From NCBI GenBank assembly GCA_019358875.1, contig JAHHIF010000021.1:1-64000 (forward strand): DNA of 64,000 bases, in the 5' to 3' direction. The stretch is from Symplocastrum torsivum CPER-KK1 (GTDB lineage Bacteria; Cyanobacteriota; Cyanobacteriia; Cyanobacteriales; Coleofasciculaceae). Below the pieces are notes generated by a model. It was not told where the DNA came from, searched no databases, and saw only the letters and a program-made list of their open reading frames with translations. Of this stretch, positions 26,430-34,452 are shown one piece after another. The stretch's first letter is position 1; the number at the start of each line of letters is the position of its first letter. The translations under genes and the position numbers were made by a program.

Positions 26430-27377
26430 TTAGCTTACTGCTTCACTAGAATCGCCAACTCTAGATGAAAAGCGTTGTTTAAGCTCCCGCCCGTAAGGAC
26501 CTATAGATGATTTTCCAAAAGCAATTTTCAACCTTTTAATGAGTGCAACTGGAGGCTGTCCATAGTAAAGTGCATTAGCTGGAATTGGCTCTGCATCAGA
26601 AAATCCTACATTGATAAAGCGTTCAATGCCTTTGCGGGCTAAATATTTCTCACGAATCTTTTTTAAGCGATCTTCATGAGCATTTGTATGAAATACCGTC
26701 CAGTTTGGATCTTCAACCTTGCATAAGGTGTAGACATTGTGGCGCTTTATGTACTCTTCAAAAGCAACTTCAAGCACATACCTGCTCTGATTTGTTACTT
26801 CAGCAGGGTTTTCCTCTTTAAATCCTGAAGTAATAAAGGAACCTGCAAATTCATGGATAGCCTTCATATAGGTACTCCGCTTCATCAAAGCAAAGTTCAG
26901 GCTGCACTTCTTACTGTAGTACCATCCGAGCCAAGCATCATGATGTTTTGAGGGAAGATTAAACGAGCCACCAACAGAAAAAACATCGTCACGATCAAGA
27001 TAACTAATAGCTTCCTCTAGCCAGTTATCATGCCCTTCTCTGTAAGGTAGAGTGTCAGCATGAAAACATAATATGTAAGGTTTACTAGCAATTGCAGCAG
27101 CTGTGTATTCCTGTATGTATCCTGTCTCACTTCCACCGTAGTTATCTTCATGATTTGATTGGATAACCTGCAATTTATCAATCAAACCTTCTTGATACAA
27201 CTGCCAGTACATTGCTTGTGTCTCGGCATCACTACCACAATCCACAACTACAACTTCACCAGGTTTTCCCCCTAGAAAACGGAACCAATCGAGAAGAATA
27301 TCTCTAAAGACTGATTTGTCGCCAAAATTGTTGGTTACTAGTGATATATCCTTGAGACTACCAAGTGGGTTACTCAT
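26430..27377 (-). CDS. glycosyltransferase-like protein (GT-A fold)
   Basis: Protein of 315 residues. The N-terminal half reads as a GT2-like nucleotide-sugar fold: DISLVTNNFGDKSVF, EVVVVDCGSDAETQ (first acidic strand) near residue 42 and YILCFHADTLPY near residue 100, where HAD replaces the usual DxD. The central part (YYSKKCSLNFALMKRSTYMK) and the basic C-terminal tail are not recognised. There are no membrane segments, so it is probably cytoplasmic or peripheral. It is single on its strand, with a palindrome about 50 nt before the start and a terminator downstream. The sugar and acceptor are unknown. Confidence 0.7.
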   Translation of the reverse strand: MSNPLGSLKDISLVTNNFGDKSVFRDILLDWFRFLGGKPGEVVVVDCGSDAETQAMYWQLYQEGLIDKLQVIQSNHEDNYGGSETGYIQEYTAAAIASKPYILCFHADTLPYREGHDNWLEEAISYLDRDDVFSVGGSFNLPSKHHDAWLGWYYSKKCSLNFALMKRSTYMKAIHEFAGSFITSGFKEENPAEVTNQSRYVLEVAFEEYIKRHNVYTLCKVEDPNWTVFHTNAHEDRLKKIREKYLARKGIERFINVGFSDAEPIPANALYYGQPPVALIKRLKIAFGKSSIGPYGRELKQRFSSRVGDSSEAVS

Positions 27378-27425
27378 GATTTCCTACTCTCCAATTTTCT
27401 CGAATTTATAGTGCTAGGCTAGGTT

Positions 27426-27450
27426 TCACTAAATTTCGCTTATTTAGTGA
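27426..27450. promoter_or_regulatory. perfect 9-bp palindrome upstream of the glycosyltransferase gene
   Basis: TCACTAAAT (27426-27434) and ATTTAGTGA (27442-27450) are perfect inverted arms around 7 nt, 49 nt before the start at 27377 on the minus strand. It is a candidate operator or 5'-UTR hairpin. Confidence 0.45.
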
Positions 27451-27993
27451 CTAACAAAAATTAGTCAGCCATGTATGGGCTGAAAGATCACAAAAGTTGT
27501 CTTAGTTTGTCGTAAAGACAAAGGTTTTCCATCAGCTTAAGCCTGAGTTGCGAGAAGTTTAGGGTGCATTTGGCAATTAGTTCTAAACGCTGACTGATTT
27601 GGGAAACTAGAATTTGTCCACTAATTTACCTTCGTAAAAAAGATGGTTTGGCAGCTAATAAATTGTCTCAAGGAATGTGCATTTTACTAGCTGTATTCTA
27701 GAGTACATAAGAAAGGTTAAGAACTTGAAAAGATTCCTTAGACCTTTTGATTCTTGCCTTTAGACTCTTAGTATCTATGTTTGTGCAGCGACAGTATGAG
27801 GTATTGGCAAACTTCAGCAAAGCGATCGCATCTTAATACGTCGTTGAAACTAAGAAAAGATTTCAAAAACTTAGTATTTTCTGGCTTAAGATAGATGTTT
27901 AAATTTTCTTTTCTAGAAATATAAGCAAAGATAAATCAATACATAGGTCAGGTTCATATACCTGTACCCACGAGCATGAAAGACTAGAGAACA
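27451..27993. other. spacer between glycosyltransferase and menB
   Basis: AT-rich spacer with a weak CAGCC/GGCTG hairpin at 27466-27482 and a GCGATCGC site near 27822. No coding frame or RNA gene is convincing. The part near 27990 is the 3' side of menB. Confidence 0.45.
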
Positions 27994-28827
27994 CTAGGGT
28001 AGCCAAGGATATTGACGAAAATCTGGTGGACGCTTCTCCAAGAAGGCTTGTTTCCCTTCGGCACCTTCCTCAGTCATGTAGTAGAGCAAAGTAGCATTCC
28101 CAGCGAGTTCTTGTAAGCCAGCTTGACCATCACAATCAGCATTGAATGCTGCTTTCAAGCAACGAATTGCGATCGGGCTATGAGCTAAAATTTCATTTGC
28201 CCACTGGATACCTTCTGTTTCTAACTGCTCCACTGGTACAACGCAGTTGACTAGACCCATATCTAGTGCTTGAGAAGCCGTGTACTGGCGACAGAGGAAC
28301 CAAATTTCTCGTGCTTTCTTCTGACCTACGACTCTAGCGAGATAACTAGCGCCGAACCCGCCGTCGAAGCTGCCGACTTTAGGGCCTGTTTGACCAAAAA
28401 TGGCGTTGTCAGCCGCAATGGTTAGGTCACAGATGAGGTGCAGGACATGACCACCTCCAATCGCATATCCAGCCACCAAAGCAATTACCACTTTGGGCAT
28501 AGAACGAATCAAGCGTTGTAGATCAAGGACGTTTAAGCGGGGAACACCATCATCGCCGACATATCCAGCTTTCCCGCGCACACCTTGATCACCACCGGAA
28601 CAGAAAGCGTATTTCCCATCAGTATGAGGACCTGCACCTGTGAATAGAATGACACCAATCTTCGTGTCTTCACGAGCATCACAGAAGGCATCGTAGAGTT
28701 CAAATACCGTTTTTGGACGAAAGGCATTGCGTTTGTGGGGACGATTGATTGTAATCTTGGCGATGCCGTCCGTTTTGTGATAAAGGATATCTTCGTAGGT
28801 TTTGGCAGTTTGCCATTCAACTTGCAT
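27994..28827 (-). CDS. menB: 1,4-dihydroxy-2-naphthoyl-CoA synthase (MenB)
   Basis: Crotonase-fold enzyme of 277 residues that closes the naphthoate ring of o-succinylbenzoyl-CoA, in the phylloquinone (vitamin K1) pathway used by photosystem I. Diagnostic stretches are RPHKRNAFRPKTVFEL near residue 29, FCSGGDQGVRG, AGYAIGGGHVLHLICDLTIA (oxyanion loop) near residue 124, GPKVGSFDGGFG and the C-terminal RPPDFRQYPWLP. The length and the whole protein match the family end to end. It stands alone rather than in a men cluster, as is usual in cyanobacteria. Confidence 0.97.
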   Translation of the reverse strand: MQVEWQTAKTYEDILYHKTDGIAKITINRPHKRNAFRPKTVFELYDAFCDAREDTKIGVILFTGAGPHTDGKYAFCSGGDQGVRGKAGYVGDDGVPRLNVLDLQRLIRSMPKVVIALVAGYAIGGGHVLHLICDLTIAADNAIFGQTGPKVGSFDGGFGASYLARVVGQKKAREIWFLCRQYTASQALDMGLVNCVVPVEQLETEGIQWANEILAHSPIAIRCLKAAFNADCDGQAGLQELAGNATLLYYMTEEGAEGKQAFLEKRPPDFRQYPWLP

Positions 28828-29140
28828 GAGGATTCAGGTTGCGTTAACTAAATGAAGCCTTTAGGCTTATATCCTATTTAGTCCCAGGTATTCAACCCAA
28901 TGATTTTAGCGTGAAGAGTCGAACTCAGGTCAATTGGGGATTGGCGATCGGGAATTGGGTCTTTATCATATAGGACTTGAACTCCACTTGATTCGGAAGA
29001 TGTTTTCTCAGTCATCGGTGCCGATTGGTGAAGCAACAGTCTGATGTGACACCCCGACCTCAGTCCACCTGCGCTAACGTTCTTACTCAGACAGTTGATA
29101 GGCTGAATGAATCAATAAGATTCTACGGTACAAAACAAGA
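28828..29140. other. divergent promoter region menB / GT2
   Basis: The spacer of 313 nt contains a small hairpin AAGCC/GGCTT (28855-28868) just upstream of menB and a CGATCG near 28947. It must hold both divergent promoters; no clear -10/-35 pair could be assigned. Confidence 0.4.
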
Positions 29141-30082
29141 GTGTTTATCAGCGTTGTCATTCCCACCTATAATCGCAAACCAATTCTTGAAAAATGCTTG
29201 AGGGCAATAGAACAACAGCAACTCAGGGGTGATAGCGTTGTCGCTGGCTATGAAGTTGTCTTAGTCGATGACGGTTCCACAGATGGTACGTTGGAGTGGC
29301 TGGATTCACACTCAAGTGAGTTTCCTCATGTGCGATCGCTTTCTCAAGACCATAAGGGGCCTGCTGCTGCACGAAATCTCGGTGTTGAACAAGCGATAGG
29401 TGACACGATTATCTTCATTGATAGTGATTTAGTCGTTACCGAGCATTTCCTCCAATCCCATGCGGATGCGTTGGTGCAGGGACAGAAGCAATTAGGAAGC
29501 GATCGCTTATTCACTTACGGCTGGGTTATCAACACCAACAACTTCGATAATCCGACATCGGAACCCTACAAGCTTACTGACTTTTCAGCCGCTTACTTTG
29601 CAACCGGGAATGTTGCGATCTCACGGAAATGGCTAGAAAAAGCTGGACTCTTCGATACTCGCTTCCAACTCTACGGCTGGGAAGACTTAGAACTCGGCGT
29701 TAGACTCAAACAATTGGGATTAAAACTCATCAAATGTCCCGAAGCTGTCGGCTATCACTGGCATCCACCTTTTGCTCTAGACCAAATTCCCCGAATGATC
29801 GATAGAGAAATTCAACGAGGGCGTATGGGCGTTTTATTCTACCAAAAACACCCAACCTGGAATGTGCGGCTGATGATACAGATGACCTGGCTACACCGCA
29901 TACTCTGGGGTATCCTCTCTCTTGGCGGTCACCTCAACGAACGCACAATGGCTCCTTTCTTACAGTGGCTAATTAGCCAAGGTAAGCCCCAATTAGCGCT
30001 AGAAATTGCCCGGATTTTCCTTAACTGGTACAACGTCCAAGGTGTCTATTCTGCTTATGCTGAAATGCAGCAGAAGGGATAA
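29141..30082 (+). CDS. glycosyltransferase family 2
   Basis: GT-A enzyme of 313 residues: FISVVIPTYNRKPILEKCL at the N-terminus, VVLVDDGSTDGT near residue 45, GPAAARNLG near residue 78, IIFIDSDLVV (DxD metal site) near residue 98 and GWEDLELGVRLKQLG (the conserved ED of GT2) near residue 185. The start is a GTG at 29141 directly before the first beta strand, with no strong ribosome site. It is probably an envelope polysaccharide or glycolipid enzyme; the substrates cannot be told. The AAA-ATPase gene begins 27 nt downstream and may be on the same transcript. Confidence 0.9.
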   Translation: MFISVVIPTYNRKPILEKCLRAIEQQQLRGDSVVAGYEVVLVDDGSTDGTLEWLDSHSSEFPHVRSLSQDHKGPAAARNLGVEQAIGDTIIFIDSDLVVTEHFLQSHADALVQGQKQLGSDRLFTYGWVINTNNFDNPTSEPYKLTDFSAAYFATGNVAISRKWLEKAGLFDTRFQLYGWEDLELGVRLKQLGLKLIKCPEAVGYHWHPPFALDQIPRMIDREIQRGRMGVLFYQKHPTWNVRLMIQMTWLHRILWGILSLGGHLNERTMAPFLQWLISQGKPQLALEIARIFLNWYNVQGVYSAYAEMQQKG

Positions 30083-30109
30083 AACAAAGGAAAGAACCAA
30101 CCCAAAACA

Positions 30110-31462
30110 ATGACCCAACTTACATCCGTTGAAAGCAACGACAAGAAACTTGTGTCGGGAATTACTGGGATTTCAGTATGTGGCTACAAGTCTCTCTACG
30201 AAGAATGCAGCATAGAAATTCGTCCGCTAACGATTCTTGCTGGTGCAAACAGTTCCGGTAAATCCAGCATCATGCAGCCTCTGTTGCTTATGAAGCAAAC
30301 GCTAGAAGCTTCCTATGATCCTGGTGCTTTACTAATTTACGGTTCCCATATTCAGTTCACTTTAGCCGCACAATTCTTGTCTCAATTGCCTGTAAAAAAG
30401 AAATCTGATAGTCTCACTGTATCTGTTGAAATAGATAATGATTTGTCTTTTACAAGTACTTTCAATAAACATAGTTCCAAAGGTGTTGAAATTATTGAGA
30501 CAACTTATAGTCTTTGGAATAATCCTAGTAATAAATTAAAGGCAAACTTTGGCACTAGAATGTCACATGAAGATTTCATGATGAATCTTCCTGAATATAT
30601 CAAAAAATTCAACGAATCTTTTTTACAAATAGATAGAGACGGTGAGAAACCTAAATATAAAGCTAAGAGGGAGCGATGTTTTCTTGAGCTTGAGCTAGCT
30701 GTAGGTCAAGAGTCAATTGGTTGGGGAACAAATTATTCTAGCTCATTTCAAAGTTATATTCGTAAGCTTATACATATTCCAGGATTAAGAGGTAATCCAG
30801 AACGAACCTATAAGACAACAGCTATCGGCAGAGAATTTCCTGGAACTTTTGATAATTATGTAGCAAGTGTGCTTAGTTACTGGAATGAAACTAAGGATGA
30901 GCGACTTCAAGAGATAGGACGCGCCCTTGAAACCCTTGGGCTGACATCAAAGGTTGATGCGAAACAAATTAATGATGTACACATTGAGCTACGTGTAGGT
31001 CGTTCACTAACTAGTGGTGAAGCAACAGAAATGGTTAGTATTGCTGATGTGGGTCTTGGAGTATCTCAGGTTTTACCAGTGCTAGTTGCCCTTCTCGTAG
31101 CAGAACCAGGACAACTAGTTTATTTGGAACAACCAGAAGTTCATCTTCATCCACGCGCTCAAGCTGCTATGGCAGAGATATTAGCAGATGCAGCAAAGCG
31201 GGGTGTACGAGTAGTTCTGGAAACGCACAGTGAATTACTGTTATTAGCGGTTCAATCTTTAGTTGCAGAGGGTAAGTTATCACCAGACTTAGTAAAACTT
31301 CACTGGTTTACGCGCAGAGAGGATGGTGTTACAGAAGTCAACAGCGCTGAATTAGATGATGCTGGAGCTTTTGGGGATTGGTCTGAAGATTTTAGCGATG
31401 TGTCTTTGAAACTAGAAAGCCGCTATCTAAATGCAGCAGAGGCTCACCTTTGGCAGCGTTGA
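30110..31462 (+). CDS. AAA-family ATPase (AAA15/DUF3696-like), partner of PIN-like gene
   Basis: SMC/ABC-type ATPase of 450 residues, related to OLD-like and DUF3696 proteins: Walker A TILAGANSSGKSSIMQPLLL near residue 43, a divergent middle (100-260), a signature-like GLGVSQVLPVLVALL near residue 320, Walker B QLVYLEQPEVHLHP near 340, and an H-loop ETHSELLL near 371. The middle third of the gene is clearly more AT-rich than its neighbours and has no GCGATCGC site, which hints at transfer. Its stop is followed after one base by the start of a PIN-like gene. Such ATPases often power nuclease partners in defence modules; that role here is inference. Confidence 0.8.
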   Translation: MTQLTSVESNDKKLVSGITGISVCGYKSLYEECSIEIRPLTILAGANSSGKSSIMQPLLLMKQTLEASYDPGALLIYGSHIQFTLAAQFLSQLPVKKKSDSLTVSVEIDNDLSFTSTFNKHSSKGVEIIETTYSLWNNPSNKLKANFGTRMSHEDFMMNLPEYIKKFNESFLQIDRDGEKPKYKAKRERCFLELELAVGQESIGWGTNYSSSFQSYIRKLIHIPGLRGNPERTYKTTAIGREFPGTFDNYVASVLSYWNETKDERLQEIGRALETLGLTSKVDAKQINDVHIELRVGRSLTSGEATEMVSIADVGLGVSQVLPVLVALLVAEPGQLVYLEQPEVHLHPRAQAAMAEILADAAKRGVRVVLETHSELLLLAVQSLVAEGKLSPDLVKLHWFTRREDGVTEVNSAELDDAGAFGDWSEDFSDVSLKLESRYLNAAEAHLWQR

Positions 31463-31463
31463 T

Positions 31464-32012
31464 ATGGCAGCTAAAATTTCCAAACGTCTTGTTATTGATG
31501 CCTCTATCGCACGTTCTTCTGGTGGAAAAGAAGCAACATATCCAACATCAGTTAACTGCCGGGATTTTCTCCAAGCTATCTTGGACATCTGCCACCGAGT
31601 CGTTATGACGCCAGATATCAGAGAAGAGTGGAATAAACACCAGTCAAATTTTGCTCGTACATGGCTTCGCACAATGGTGGCTAAGAAGAAGGTCGAATAT
31701 CGAGCTGATATTGCAGCCGATGAAGAGTTATGGAACACAATTAAGTCAATTACTGCTAGTGAAAAAAATTGTGAGGCAATGCTTAAAGATTTCCGGCTTA
31801 TTGAAGCCGCCCTAGCAACAGATAAAACTGTGATTTCGCTTGATGACACCGTAAGGAAACTTTTTGATAAAGCAGCAGTTCCGGTAGGTGAACTCCGAAA
31901 TGTTGTATGGGTAAACCCGGATAAAACAGAAGAAGAGAAACCTATTGATTGGTTAAAAGACGGCGCTCAAGCTGAAAAAAAACGACTTCTAGGAAATTTA
32001 CCCGAAGAATAA
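31464..32012 (+). CDS. PIN-like domain protein, putative nuclease
   Basis: Protein of 182 residues with an apparent PIN-like layout: KRLVIDASIARSSGG at the start (first acidic residue on strand 1), MTPDIREEW (middle), and DFRLIEAALATDKTVISLDD (the later acidic cluster before and on strand 4). PIN domains are Mg-dependent RNases of toxin-antitoxin and processing systems (family knowledge). The start at 31464 lies one base after the ATPase stop (TGAtATG), so the two are coupled; a longer frame from 31431 would overlap the ATPase. I know no named family for it. A two-gene ATPase/nuclease module is the simplest reading. Confidence 0.65.
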   Translation: MAAKISKRLVIDASIARSSGGKEATYPTSVNCRDFLQAILDICHRVVMTPDIREEWNKHQSNFARTWLRTMVAKKKVEYRADIAADEELWNTIKSITASEKNCEAMLKDFRLIEAALATDKTVISLDDTVRKLFDKAAVPVGELRNVVWVNPDKTEEEKPIDWLKDGAQAEKKRLLGNLPEE

Positions 32013-32078
32013 ACCAGAGCTTCTAAACTCAGTGGTAGCTTAATTGTGTTACCTTAAGAGGGTTGTCTAAAATTCACA

Positions 32079-32146
32079 CATCTAGGATTTCGGGTGTTTC
32101 CTAAGTTTTATAGAGGAAATCCACCTAGATGGAGGATAAACCCGAA
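32079..32146 (+). promoter_or_regulatory. rpsB 5' leader with two alternative stems
   Basis: CATCTA/TAGATG (32079-32084/32126-32131) stacks on GGATTTC/GAAATCC (32085-32091/32116-32122) with a 3-nt bulge. A competing stem TTCGGGT/ACCCGAA (32089-32095/32140-32146) uses part of the same left strand and would reach toward the AGGAG ribosome site (32149-32153). The arrangement fits a ribosomal-protein autoregulatory leader, by inference. Confidence 0.5.
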
Positions 32147-32162
32147 TTAGGAGTTCAAAATT

Positions 32163-32972
32163 ATGCCAGTCATCTCTTTGGCTGAAATGCTGGAGTCAGG
32201 GGTTCACTTTGGTCATCAGACCCGTAGGTGGAACCCTAGAATGTCTCAGTACATCTATACAGCTCGTAATGGTGTCCATATCATTGACTTGGTGCAGACA
32301 GCCCAGCTAATGGAAGATGCCTACAGCTATATGCGTACAGCATCTGAGCAGGGCAAAAAGTTTCTCTTTGTCGGTACAAAGCGGCAAGCTGCTGGAATCA
32401 TTGCCCAAGAAGCTTCTCGTTGTGGAGCCTACTACGTCAATCAACGGTGGTTGGGTGGGATGCTCACCAACTGGGAGACGATTAAGACACGAGTTGAGCG
32501 CTTAAAAGACTTGGAACGCCGGGAAGCTAGTGGCGCTCTCGATTTACTACCCAAAAAAGAAGCCTCAGTGCTGCGTCGCGAACTCGGCAAGCTTCAAAAG
32601 TACTTGGGTGGCATCAAGCTGATGCGGAAAGTCCCCGATGTGGTCGTGATTGTAGACCAACGCCGCGAGTACAACGCAATTCTTGAATGCGAAAAGCTCG
32701 GACTACCCATTGTTTCCATGTTGGATACAAACTGCGATCCCAATGTTGCAGATATTCCAATCCCAGCGAATGACGATGCAATTCGGTCGATTAAGCTGAT
32801 AGTGGGTAAGTTGGCTGATGCTATTTACGAAGGGCGTCATGGTCAGCTCGAAGCCGAAGAAGACTACGAAGATTTCGACACCTCAGCGTATGACATCGAC
32901 GAAGAGGAAACTGACGACATTGACTCGTCAGATGTAGAAGAAACAGAAGATGTAGAAGAAACAGAAGAATAA
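32163..32972 (+). CDS. rpsB: 30S ribosomal protein S2
   Basis: Ribosomal protein S2 of 269 residues. MLESGVHFGHQTRRWNPRM at the N-terminus and VDQRREYNAILECEKLGLPI near residue 165 are diagnostic. The last 45 residues form an acidic tail (Glu/Asp/Thr) beyond the bacterial core, a common feature in cyanobacteria. An AGGAG lies 10 nt before the ATG, and the leader has alternative stems. It heads the cluster rpsB-tsf-tsf2-hypothetical-recG, so translation factors and the helicase may share transcripts. Confidence 0.98.
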   Translation: MPVISLAEMLESGVHFGHQTRRWNPRMSQYIYTARNGVHIIDLVQTAQLMEDAYSYMRTASEQGKKFLFVGTKRQAAGIIAQEASRCGAYYVNQRWLGGMLTNWETIKTRVERLKDLERREASGALDLLPKKEASVLRRELGKLQKYLGGIKLMRKVPDVVVIVDQRREYNAILECEKLGLPIVSMLDTNCDPNVADIPIPANDDAIRSIKLIVGKLADAIYEGRHGQLEAEEDYEDFDTSAYDIDEEETDDIDSSDVEETEDVEETEE

Positions 32973-33014
32973 TTAGCGTGTAATTCTGTTCATAAATTTA
33001 GGAACAAGGGGAAG

Positions 33015-33674
33015 ATGGCGGAAATTTCGGCAAAACTCGTCAAAGAGCTACGCGACAAAACTGGCGCTGGCATGATGGATTGCAAGAAGGCTCTTAAAGA
33101 GAACGACAGCGACATCAACAAAGCGACAGAATGGCTGCGGCAAAAAGGGATTACCTCCGCAGAGAAAAAATCCGGGCGTGTGGCGGCTGAAGGCATTGTA
33201 GATAGCTACATCCATACTGGCGGTAGAGTTGGCGTTCTGGTTGAAGTGAACTGCGAAACGGATTTTGTTGCCCGTCGCGAAGAGTTCCAAAAACTGGCGA
33301 GAAACATTGCAATGCAGATTGCAGCTTGTCCCAACGTTGAGTACGTGAAGGTAGAAGACATTCCCAAAGACGTCGCCCAAAAAGAAAAGGACATCGAAAT
33401 GGGACGGGATGATTTGTCAGGTAAGCCAGAGAACATCAAAGAGAAGATTGTTCAAGGTCGAATTGACAAACGCTTAAAAGAGTTATCGTTGATGGATCAA
33501 TCTTATATTCGTGACCAAAATATCACGGTAGAAGAGTTGGTGAAGCAAACGATTTCTCAGCTAGGTGAAAACATCCAAGTGCGTCGCTTTACCCGATTTG
33601 TTCTGGGTGAAGGCATTGAAAAGGAAGAAACGAACTTTGCTGAGGAAGTCGCCGCACAAATGGGTGGCAAATAA
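33015..33674 (+). CDS. tsf: elongation factor Ts (first copy)
   Basis: Nucleotide-exchange factor for EF-Tu, 219 residues, the short form usual in cyanobacteria and thermophiles. N-terminal KELRDKTGAGMMDCKKALKE and VEVNCETDFVARREEF (the TDFV motif that contacts EF-Tu) are intact, as is the C-terminal IQVRRFTRFVLGEGIEK. AAGGGGAAG precedes the ATG. It follows rpsB by 42 nt, the near-universal order. A strong terminator separates it from the second copy. Confidence 0.97.
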   Translation: MAEISAKLVKELRDKTGAGMMDCKKALKENDSDINKATEWLRQKGITSAEKKSGRVAAEGIVDSYIHTGGRVGVLVEVNCETDFVARREEFQKLARNIAMQIAACPNVEYVKVEDIPKDVAQKEKDIEMGRDDLSGKPENIKEKIVQGRIDKRLKELSLMDQSYIRDQNITVEELVKQTISQLGENIQVRRFTRFVLGEGIEKEETNFAEEVAAQMGGK

Positions 33675-33691
33675 CAGAAGGTAAACGGCGA

Positions 33692-33772
33692 TTCTCCCCC
33701 TTGCCCTACCTAAGCAAAGGGGGAGAAAAAAGGCAAAAGCAAAGCGTTTTCTCGCTAACTTTTGCCTTTTAT
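33692..33772 (+). terminator. two hairpins between the tsf copies; second is an intrinsic terminator
   Basis: First hairpin: TTCTCCCCCTTG/CAAAGGGGGAGAA (33692-33703/33715-33727). Second: AAAAGGCAAAAG/CTTTTGCCTTTT (33728-33739/33759-33770), 12 perfect pairs ending in TTTT and then ATT on the plus strand. The second should end most rpsB-tsf transcripts before tsf2. Confidence 0.75.
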
Positions 33773-33801
33773 TGCTAACTAGCTGAATTCGGTAGGGCAA
33801 C

Positions 33802-34446
33802 ATGAAGGAAATATCAGCAAAGCTTGTTCAAGAACTCCGTGCCAAAACTGGTGTTGGTTTGATGAAGTGCAAAAAGGCACTTCAAGAAAGTGATGGGGAC
33901 ATCGCACAAGCCATTGAACGGCTACGCCAAAAAGGAGAACTCCTTGCCGCTGCTGGTGGAAATTCTGAAAAAGAGCCAGCGGAAGGCTTAATCGCAAGTT
34001 ATATCCACACAGGTAGTCGGGTGGGTGTGCTGCTAGAAGTCAACTGTGACACAGATTTTGTTGCCCGCAACGAAGTATTCCAAGCTTTGGTGCGGAACAT
34101 TTCTATGCAAATTGCTGCCTGTCCGAATGTAGAGTATGTCCAGGTTAGCGACATTCCAGCAGAAGTTTCTGACAAAGAAAAAGAAATTGAGATGGGCCGA
34201 GATGACTTGGCAGATAAGCCAGAGAGTGTTAAAGAGAAGATTGTTCAAGGCCGGATAGAGAAACGGCTGAAAGAACTTTGTTTGATGGAGCAAGCATATA
34301 TTCGTGATCAAAGTATCTCGGTTGAAGAGTTAGTTAAACAAGCGATCGCACAATTGGGCGAAAATATTCGAGTGCGTCGTTTTGTCCGCTATGTTCTGGG
34401 TGAGGGAATCACTCAGCAAGGAGACAACTCTACTGAGCAGTTATAG
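33802..34446 (+). CDS. elongation factor Ts paralog (second copy)
   Basis: A second, complete EF-Ts of 214 residues directly after the first, clearly homologous along its length (VREIVQGRI-like region, SYIHTGSRVGVLLEVNCDTD, QLGENIRVRRFVRYVLGEGI). It differs at positions that are normally invariant: TGVGLMKCKKAL where the first copy and most bacteria have TGAGMMDCKKAL. The TDFVARNE motif is kept. It lies beyond an intrinsic terminator, so its expression may differ from that of tsf. It could be an alternative factor, for example for stress, or a redundant duplicate; it is not obviously decaying. The next gene starts 7 nt after its stop. Confidence 0.93.
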   Translation: MKEISAKLVQELRAKTGVGLMKCKKALQESDGDIAQAIERLRQKGELLAAAGGNSEKEPAEGLIASYIHTGSRVGVLLEVNCDTDFVARNEVFQALVRNISMQIAACPNVEYVQVSDIPAEVSDKEKEIEMGRDDLADKPESVKEKIVQGRIEKRLKELCLMEQAYIRDQSISVEELVKQAIAQLGENIRVRRFVRYVLGEGITQQGDNSTEQL

Positions 34447-34452
34447 AACACT

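Noticed and set aside
33048..34311. Long antisense frames opposite both tsf genes
   Set aside because: They mirror conserved tsf codons and appear at the same place in both copies because the genes are homologous.
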